Shown in pieces: positions 14,127-24,258 of a DNA stretch of 64,000 bases. This DNA comes from Megaleporinus macrocephalus. Its lineage: Eukaryota; Chordata; Actinopteri; Characiformes; Anostomidae. The position numbers were made by a program, and so were the translations under genes. The stretch is from the NCBI GenBank assembly GCA_021613375.1, contig CM038719.1, forward strand, positions 40,936,120 to 41,000,119, in the 5' to 3' direction. The notes under the pieces were generated by a model, which was given only the letters and a program-made list of their open reading frames with translations, did not search any database and was not told where the DNA came from. Position 1 is the first letter of the stretch; each line of letters starts with the position of its first letter.

Positions 14127-17100
14127 GGTATTTAGCTGTTTACCAAAACACATTCAAGATACAGTTATCCAATCAAGTTGGGCTCCTCCTGGAACAGCAT
14201 TCTATGGAATCGCTCTCTTTCTCTGTCTCTCTATTTTATATGTGTAAGACTTTGATTGACACCTGATATATTTTAACTCTGTCTTGTCTAATTTGTTTTA
14301 ATGGGGTCGTTATTACTATTTTTTATTCTAAAGGCTGAGAACGCTGACCAGCACGAGCGCTCACACTAGTTTATTCACTTGTTAGCTCTTTTTCTGAACA
14401 TCCTAAACACAACCACAAACATTAACAGACTCATGAGTGTCCAGTCGGTCTCCTCCGGCCTTTATGTCCCTCCTATGATGTGCTTTCGAAATCTGTGATG
14501 TCACAACTCTCAGAGCTGCGTCTGTGCCGTGTTTCCAGGCAATGACCTGCGGCTCGTTCCGTGTACCAGCAAAGACATCCTGCCGTTCTGCCTGCAGCTG
14601 ATGTTGGCCTGCTTCAAGGTGCCTGCACACAAACACCACATGGGCCGAATTCTGATTTTCTTCAGGACGGCCCCTTTCACTGTCAGTGCTCGTCTGTTAA
14701 GATTTACATGACTGTGTATGTGACTTCATACACCTGAATGTACTGATATATTGTGATCAGTCAGTTTGGAGACACCTACCCAGGTTCTTCTTATGTGTAC
14801 TATATGAATAGTAATAATATTAGTGAATAAGTGTGAGGAGATCAGAACTATAGAATAGTCGGTATGGAATTATTCCTGGAGCAGAATTAAACATCTGGTT
14901 GTGTTTAAAGAATGTTTCGAGGGTCTTTTAGAAATGAGCTCATTTGCTCTGAAGCAGGTTTACATACTTTGAACATTCTGACCAGCAGCTTCATGAGGAG
15001 CTACATGAGCTGCTTCTCTAACAGGACTGAAGAAGATAGTGTAGATGCTGAGATCTTGTTCTGATAAACAGGTTTGGTGGTTTTATAGCTCTTATAAACA
15101 TATACATTCTCATTTTTACATTTAAATACACTCAAATGTTTGTTTTAGTAATATTTGTGTACATGGGCTGCAACTTCACTGGGCTTCAAAATGGTAACCA
15201 GCCAACATTACTGCTAAAATTAATATCTTAATATATATAAAGTGTAGTAACTGTCTGCAAGTCATCATTACAAACAAGGGAATTAATCATGAAATGACTA
15301 GAAATGACTTGCTAAGATAAATGCTTAAAACTTAAAGCTAAATGCTTAAAGCTAAATCCTTAAAGCTAAATCCTTAAAGCTAAATCCTTAAAGCTGAAAG
15401 CTAAATTCTTAAAGCTAAATGCTTAAAGCCGAAAGCTAAATCCTTAAAACTGAAAGCTAAATGCTTAAAACTTAAAGCTAAATGCTTAAAGCTGAGAGCT
15501 AAATTCTTAAAGCTAAATGCTTAAAGCTGAAAGCTAAATCCTTAAAGCTAAATCCTTAAAACTTAAAGCTAAATGCTTAAAGTTGAATGCTAAATTCTTA
15601 AAGCTAAATCCTTAAAACTTAAAGCTAAATCCTTAAAACTGAAAGCTAAATTCTTAAAGCTAAATCCTTAAAACTTAAAGCTAAATGCTTAAAACTTAAA
15701 GCTAAATGCTTAAAGCTGAAAGCTAAATCCTCAAAGCTAAATCCTTAAAACTTAAAGCTAAATGCTTGAAGCTGAAAGCTAAATCCTCAAAGCTAAATCC
15801 TTAAAACTTAAAGCTAAATGCTTAAAGCTGAAAGCTAAATTCTTAAAGCTAAATCCTTAAAACTGAAAGCTAAATTCTTTAAGCTAAATCCTTAAAACTT
15901 AAAGCTAAATGCTTAAAACTTAAAGCTAAATGCTTAAAGCTAAAAGCTAAATTCTTAAAGCTGAAAGCTAAATGCATAAAGTTAAATCCTTAAAACTTAA
16001 AGCTAAATGCTTAAAGCTAAAAGCTAAATCCTTAAAACTGAAAGCTAAATTCTTAAAGCTAAATCCTTAAAACTGAAAGCTAAATTCTTAAAGCTAAATC
16101 CTTAAAACTGAAAGCTAAATTCTTAAAGCTAAATCCTTAAAACTTAAAGCTAAATGCTTAAAGCTAAATGCTTAAAGCTAAATCCTTAAAACTTAAAGCT
16201 AAATGCTTAAAGCTGAAAGCTAAGGCTAAAGCTGAAAGCTAAACGCTAAGACTAAGAACTAAAGCTAAAACTAAAAGCTAAATCTTAAAGCTAATGCTAA
16301 AGCTAAAGGCTAACATTAGCACAGTGGATTTCCCAGTTTGACTCCAGTTCTCTGGTTTAAAAGGGTAAAAGCTGGTCTCTTGTTTGTGTGTAGATTAAAA
16401 TTTAGTTATGTTACGTTAATTCCAGCCTGTATTTCTATTTTACACTCGTCTTTTTACACTTGTCTTTTTACACTCGTCTTTTTACACTCGTCTCTTTACA
16501 CTTATCTTTTTACACTCGTCTTTTTACACTCGTCTCTTTACACTTATCTTTTTACGCTCGTCTTTTTACACTCGTCTCTTTACACTCGTCTTTTTACACT
16601 CGTCTCTTTACACTCGTCTCTTTACACTCATCTCTTCACACTCGTCTCTTTACACTTGTCTTTTTACACTCATCTCTTTACACTTTTTACACTCGTCTTT
16701 TTACACACGTCTTTTTACACTCGTCTCTTTACACTTATCTTTTTACACTCGTCTCTTTACACTTATCTTTTTACACTCATCTCTTTACACTTTTTACACT
16801 CGTCTTTTTACACTCGTCTCTTTACACTTTTTACACTCGTCTTTTTACACTCGTCTCTTTACACTTATCTTTTTACACTCGTCTCTTTACGCTTGTCTCT
16901 TTACGCTCGTCTCTGTACGCTCGTCTTTTTACGCTCGTCTCTTTACACTCGTCTTTTTACACTCGTCTTTTTACACTTATCTTTTTACACTCGTCTCTTT
17001 ACACTTGTCTTTTTACACTCATCTCTTTACACTCGTCTCTTTACACTTGTCTTTTTACACACGTCTCTCAACACATTCAGGTCTAAACGTCCTTATAACT

Positions 17101-20100
17101 ATAAACATATATACTCAGTTAGGTGACTCCTAGTGTATGTGCTGTTAGATACATATATATCTGTATGTTTGTTTATTTATTTGTTTATTTTTTCTCTATT
17201 CATTCTTTCTCAGTTGCGTGCTTTCTCCGACAGCGGCAGGGATGACCTGGCCCTGGGTCATGTGATCGTTCTCCTGCAGCATGATTGGCCGCAGGGCGAG
17301 GCTCTTTTCCTCAAGGCAGTGGACAAGATCTGTGACCAGGGGAGCTTCCAGTATGAGAACTTCTTCAACTATGTCACCAGTATCCTTTAACGAGGACAGA
17401 CCCGGAGGTGTCCAGTAACACTTGTAAGCCTTAATATGATGTAATGACTCTAAATTATTAGGACACATCATTAAAAATCACTAAAAGTATCAGATTTATT
17501 AGATTTTGTGTAAAATCCGCTGCACGTGGGTCTCCATTGTTGTATCTACTGACGTGATCAGCGGGTAGTGACGTCAAATGGTTGCAGTAACCGGCCGTCA
17601 CGCTCGAGCACAGCTAGCTACTAAACATGCTACTGTTCAGTCTTTACAGTTTGAACTAGAACACAACATTTCTGACATCAGCGGTGACATCACACACCAC
17701 GTTAGTGTAAATGGTGAACAGAGAGGTGTGGAGGAGAGAGTGACACAGTGCTGGAGTTGTTGTGAAGCTGTGTGTTGGTGTTGACGGAGAAGGAGAGTGT
17801 CTGTTAAAGGAGCTCCGCTTTCTAGCAGGAAACATTCACGCTCAGTAAACAGCTAGATACACTGAACGGGAGTGTCTCTGAGCTTCACACTCCTTTATTA
17901 GTGAAGTAGTATGTTCACTACTAAGACTGGACTTTCACCTTCAGGATCCACAAACGAGGAGAAGCAGCTGACGCTAACGCTAAACGTTCTCAGGAGAGAG
18001 TCCAGCGCATGTTCACGTTCACGGTTCTTCTCGCGGTTCTCCATAATCTGGAGCTTCTGGACTTCCTGTGTGGAGAAACTGTAGCACTGCATTGTGTTTT
18101 AGTCTACGCTTAAAACCAACAGCCTCCGTCAAGTCTCTCACCAGTGGTGGTCTACTGAACCACTCCAGCTCATCCAGACTGAAGTGAGGAGAGCAGAGCG
18201 GGGGTCTTTGGGTAGCTGTGTTGGTCCACACGCTGCTTCACTAACTATTCTCCTTGTTTATGTTTGTGAAGCTGTTTAGACTAATATCAGTCTTCACACT
18301 GTCTTTCACTGAAACATCAACAACACAATGTACATGGTTCTCTTTAAGCTAGATTAGTAACTAACACTCACTCCTTCACACCACAGTCCAGTTCAGACCT
18401 GAAACCATCTGACCTCATCTACCCAGCAGGCATTGTTAAATATTTAGAATAAAAGTGTTAATTTATTAATAAATCTGATACTTTAGTGATTTTTTACAAC
18501 ACATTTTAATACTTTAGAGTCTTTACACCATATTAAGGCTTACAAGTGTTACCAGCCGGGGTTCCCTTTTAGATCACACACGTGTGTGTGTGTGTGTGTG
18601 TGTGTGTTGCTACATGACTACACAGGTCAGTGATGTCCAAGCACAATAGCCAAAACAATGGGGGCTAGATTTGTTTTGAGAGAGCCCTTAACCACCGACC
18701 CAGACATAGACATGCTGGAGGAGTTTGCGTACCTCCGTACGACCGAAGGGGGGCGGGTCCAGCTGGAGTTACTGCCCAATCAGGGGATGCTAATTAAGTA
18801 AGTCCCTCCTATTTGGTCTGCGATAGTAAGCAGGTGTTGACCAGTCGAGAAGGTTTCTTTTTCGTTGACCTGTTATTTTGCGTTCTTTTTCTTTTGTTTT
18901 GGACGTGAGAGCTCTCAGCTGTGTGTGTATATAGATATAGATATAGATATAGATATAGATATAGATATATTTCTAAAAACTGAAGAACAATAACGCTACA
19001 GTCCTCTCTCTCTGTCTATCTCTCTGTCCTCACCCGACTGTGGTTACCTGGCTTAATTTCTATAGGTTTCCATCCTGCTGTGATTGGCTTGTCTAGCTTC
19101 TAATGACCCCTCACCTGTGTGTGGAACTAACGTCCGGGGTGCATTCAAGACGGGACTGAAATAAATTTAATTAATTAAATTAATGAATAATAATATATGC
19201 ATAAACACGACCGATAACACCGGCAGGTCTGATATTGGGGTACCTTTAAGATGCTCCTCTAGGCGGCAGCGGTGAGACCTGCTGTTAAAGGGACGTTCCG
19301 GCCAAAATAATAAATATTATTATATTATTATTATATTATTATTATATATCATATTTATCAAATCATATTTGAAACATACTTGCGACCTATTGTTATTTTA
19401 TTAGCTGGTGATTTCAGAAAAAATAGTAACTAGTCAACTTAATTACTGCTAAGATAAATATATTAATATATATAACTATCGTAATTGTCTGCAAGTCGTT
19501 AAATGCTAAGGCTAAGAACTAAAGCTTAAAGCTAAAGGCTAATGCTAAAAGCTAAATTTAGCAGTGTGGATTTCTTCGTTTGGCAGTCTTTTTTGGTTAA
19601 AAAGGGTAAAAGCCTGTCTTTTGTTTATGTACATATTAAAATTAAATTATGTTACGTTAATACCAGCGCAGGTTGTAATTCTATATTAATCTACAGCTCA
19701 TTAATCCCCCTGGGAAATGAGGAAATTAATCATTCAAATAGCAGAAATTGCTCAGTAGGCTTAAAGCTAGAAGCTAAAAGCTAGATGCTAGATGTTAGAT
19801 GCTAGAAGCTAAAGCTAAAAGCTAGATACTAGAAGCCAAAGCTAGATGTTAGAAGCTAGAAGCTAAAAGCTAAACGCTAATGCTAAAGCTAAAGGCTAAC
19901 GTTAGCAGCGTAGATTTCTCAGTTTGGCTCCAGTTCTTTGGTTATAAAGGCTGAAAGCTTGTCTCTTGTTTTTGTGCAGATTAAAATTTAATTACGTTAC
20001 GTTAATACCAGCGCGGGTTGTATTTCTGTATTTATCTACAGCTCAGGTCTGCATTCCTGATGGGAAATGAGGACATTATTCATTCAAATAGCAGAAATGA

Positions 20101-20421
20101 CTCGCTAAGCTAAAAGCTAAAGCTTATAGCAAGATGCTGGAAGCTAAAACTAAAAGCAAGATGCTAGAAGCTAAAGCTAAAAGTTAATGCTAAAGCTAAT
20201 GCTAAAGCTAAAGGCTAACTAAATATCGGCCGATCACTGATCACATATTTTGATAAAAAATTGTCCAATACCAATACATAGCCGATCGATCTTTCCATCT
20301 CTAATACAGAGTAGTTAGTAATAAAGTAGTAATAAAGAATGAAATGCCCCAAGAACTTTACCGTCCAATTAGAAGTGCTGAGTAAATAAATGCTTCCTTT
20401 CTGGAATAAACAGCTTTATAA

Positions 20422-20456
<35 letters not shown>

Positions 20457-23358
20457 TGTTTATCGGCTGTTTTTTGATCAGAATATTTGATCGGTGATGG
20501 GCCGATATTTCTCCAATTCAGCCCATCCCAAGAGCCGATCGATGGTGTTAAACAAATGAGCCTAATTTTTGGTTTTTAATCCAGGAAAAGCAGCCCCCCC
20601 CCCCCCCCCCCCCCCCCCGTGAAAGCCCCTCCTACCAGCTCCCTGTAATTCCTGTCTGAACCACTAGGTGGACATACATACCCTTTCATTTTCCACAGAC
20701 TGACTAAAGCAGCGGCCTCGCCAGAAGTTTACGGCGTTCACTGTATGTGCTAAAAGAAAGCATCTCGTCCGTCTGGCAGTGTTTACCGTACGTCATCCAG
20801 GACGTTTTTAAAATTAGTAAAATCAGCGTCTCTCGTTGAGGAACCAAGATAAAGACATTTAACTACTAAACTGATACACACTTCAGAGACACCACACAGC
20901 TGAACACAGTGAGTATCAGTAAACAGCAGAGCTAGAACACACAGCTAACACTAAACTAATAACCCAGAAACCCATACAGACCAGATCTGACCGGTACCAA
21001 CAGAACAGCAGCTACAATTCAATATTCTACATTTAATGATTACAGATTTAGTTTAAAATAACAGAGTCTGAGTTTAATGACTGCAGCTTTGACTGTATTT
21101 ATTTAATTATCTTTTTTAGTTTTAAATTAAGGGTCTAAATGTAAAGATTACAGTATTGGAGATATTTGTTTGATTTACTTTGTTTTTTTTACTGTTAATT
21201 AAAAAAATATATATTTTGCTGTTACATGAGCTCGTTAAAAAAAATGTTTCATGACTTGCTTGCGCTAATAACTAGGGGTCTGTCTCAAATCCTACTGAGC
21301 TCCTACATAGGCAGCATTTTACATCATAGTATGCACTCCCGACATGTAGACTGTCCCAATTCTTACATACCTTAAACATGCTGCTACTGAGGAACCTTAT
21401 TTACACCTGATTTTAAGAAAGTATCGAAAGCTTCCTCAGCCACTAAGACAATCCCATGATGCACTGCAGGCTAATCTAGCAGCAGTGAAGTGGTTTTAAA
21501 TGTGAGTTATTTTGATTCTCTGGAGTTTTAATGTGTTTCTGGTCATATAATCACACAGAACAGTATTTTATTATCAACTCTGTAACGAGTCCTTCACCAT
21601 TTACACTTTATACTCCAGACATTAGCATTTATGATAGCGGATATTTAAGCCTCAGGCTATTGTTTTGGATGCCGGCCGGTATCTTAGCAACCAGCTAAAC
21701 CACCGGTGGCGTGCTGCAGTGGGCGGGAACAAGCCGTGACGCAGTCTCTCTCTAACTAGAGCGTCTCAGTAATCTGTTTACACACTCACTACCTAGACAG
21801 CCTACTTACACACTCACTACCTAGACAACCTACTTAGACACTCACTACCTAGACAGCCTACTTACACACTCACTACCTAGACAGCCTACTTACACACTCA
21901 CTACCTAGACAGCCTACTTTCACACTCACTACCTAGACAGCCTACTTACACACTCACTACCTAGACAGCCTACTTAGACTCTCACTACCTAGACAGCCTA
22001 CTTACACACTCACTACCTAGACAGCCTACTTACACACTCACTACCTAGACAGCCTACTTAGACACTCACTAGGGTTTGAGACACAGCCTACATGTATCGA
22101 CTATGGGCCGATCACGCTAAAAGGTGATCGGTGATCAGAGTCGGCCTCAAAAATGCTGATCGGTCCATCTCTATATAATAATATTCCCAAGTGTCCTATA
22201 AAACTAGTCCATCCAGCGAGGCGGAGGGATACGATGCTGCTCTATAGAAAATAGCATAAGGTGACTCATTTCACATTAAAGGTCTAGTCTGAGGCCGGAA
22301 TGTCCCTTTAACGGTAAGTTAGACGGAATTGGACGAATAATGAGCGTCTGAAACCTGAGCGATCCAGTCTCTGTTTGTTCGGGATGTGTGAAAGGGCTTG
22401 TCGGGCCGGGCGGAGCGATCAGAGTTCAGAGTCTTGAATGTAGCCCGGTTCTTGGGGCGCTGATGAACTGGTGTTTGCTGTCCGTAGGAACCCCAGCCCC
22501 GCCCTGGGGGTGGAGTTAAATACCCTGCTGCTTCCAGGGGCTCAGAAGGCTGACAGGTACCCCACCCCCCCTCCATCACCCAAACCCCTCCCACAACCTC
22601 GCCTCTGGCTCCTCCCATTCCTCAGCCTGCTCATTCGCTCTGACGTGTGTTCTCAACTGATTTCCCTGATTTACGTTCTTCTTTGTTTTTCAGGTCTTCT
22701 TTCAAGTTTCGTTTTCATTTCATCCGTGTTTTTGGTTTCGGTCCATGGCATCAGTTGCACATATTTATTTATTTATTTATTTATTTATTTATTATTATTA
22801 TTATTTAAGTTATTTTATTGTTTTTATATGTTATTAGTTGTGTGAAAGTGTAAAGCCAGAGCTCTTTAGTTCAGTACTGGGCTGGTCAGAAAGAGATAAA
22901 CACAAGTGTTACAGGTGTTACAGGTGTTACAGGTGTTACAGGTGTTGCAGGTGTTGCAGGTGTTGCAGGTGTTACAGGTGTCGGCTTCTGTTTTCTATAT
23001 TTAAAGACTTCATCTCCGTTCAGGTGTTCCTCTTTGTTATTTAAGCAAAGAACTTTAGATTGTGGGACAACTTGATAATTAAACATCTTGAGCAGGTACT
23101 ATTAGGGAGGTGGGTCACTCTCAGCACTGCAGTGATACTAACATGGTGGTGTATTAGTTAGTGTGCGTTGTGCTGGTGTGAGTGGATCAGACACAGCAGT
23201 GCTGCTGCTGCTGCTGGAGTACTGTCTCTGACTTTACATCTACAAGGTGGACCAGCAAGTAGTAGGAGTGTCTAATAGAGTGGACAGTGAGTGGACACAG
23301 TGTTTACACACTCCAGCAGCAGCAGAACAGAGTAATAAAGTATACAGAGAATTAGATG

Positions 23359-23402
<44 letters not shown>

Positions 23403-23863
23403 TCATATACTGTAAGTAAGGCAGTGGATTGTTGTTTAATATATATTAGTATAAAAGCACCAGCATACCAATAGTATTACTAATTCTAATATTAGCATCC
23501 TTATGCTACTTGTTTACTTTGGAGTGGTAGAGTTTATTAATAAAGAACACTGCTATCTAGTAGTTGGAGGTTTAAATGCAACACAGTTAAGGTGTGTAAA
23601 CATTGTAAATTAATAATTAAAAATAAATACTGTGTTTTGTGAACTGAAACAGTATCACAAAACAAAATATTGCGATATTTGATATTTTCTACCCCCCTGT
23701 CTGGCATGTGGGCGAGAACCACATAACATAAATCAAATTTTAGTGCTACATCCAAAGCAAGAGGCAACTGATTGTTTTATAAATATATAATAGCAACTTT
23801 CAAGTGCGCTTACTGCCCAAGTTACTTATGAAATATAAATATTATACTATAAGTATATTTTAA

Positions 23864-23895
<32 letters not shown>

Positions 23896-24198
23896 TATTC
23901 AGGCCAGCCCTGGTTCAGTAGCATCGTCAGTGTATCTGGTTTTCTTTGTGAAAGGTTTGCGACATCTGTGTATGTTTATTTTTTCATGTGTTGATTTTTC
24001 TGTCCTGTTGATTCCGTCAGATGGAGAAGCACATTCTGAATGTGTGTCTGTGTCTGTGTGCTTTTGTGTTGGCATGTATGAGGAAGTGTTGCCAGGCATC
24101 AGAAAAAAATAAATAAACAACCTTCAAAAATGTGTTTTTAATGTTAAAAATTGGTGCAAAACCATATTTTCATGCTTTTTTTCTGAAATTTGGTTATG

Positions 24199-24258
<60 letters not shown>

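Larger units (their letters stand above)
20452..22172. mobile_element. hAT-like non-autonomous element, copy 2, interrupted by a nested element
   Basis: Matches copy 1 along TTGATCGGTGATGG, AGCCGATCGATGG, CACACTTCAGAGACACCACA and ATGACTTGCTTGCGCTAATA, and ends GATCGGTCCATCTCTA. The internal block 21275-22088 is absent from copy 1. Confidence 0.65.

Noticed and set aside
16338..17126. 262-residue frame of Phe-Thr-Leu / Tyr-Thr-Arg-Leu repeats resembling a membrane protein
   Set aside because: It is the 14-bp TTTTTACACTCGTC array; hydrophobicity comes from the T-rich unit.
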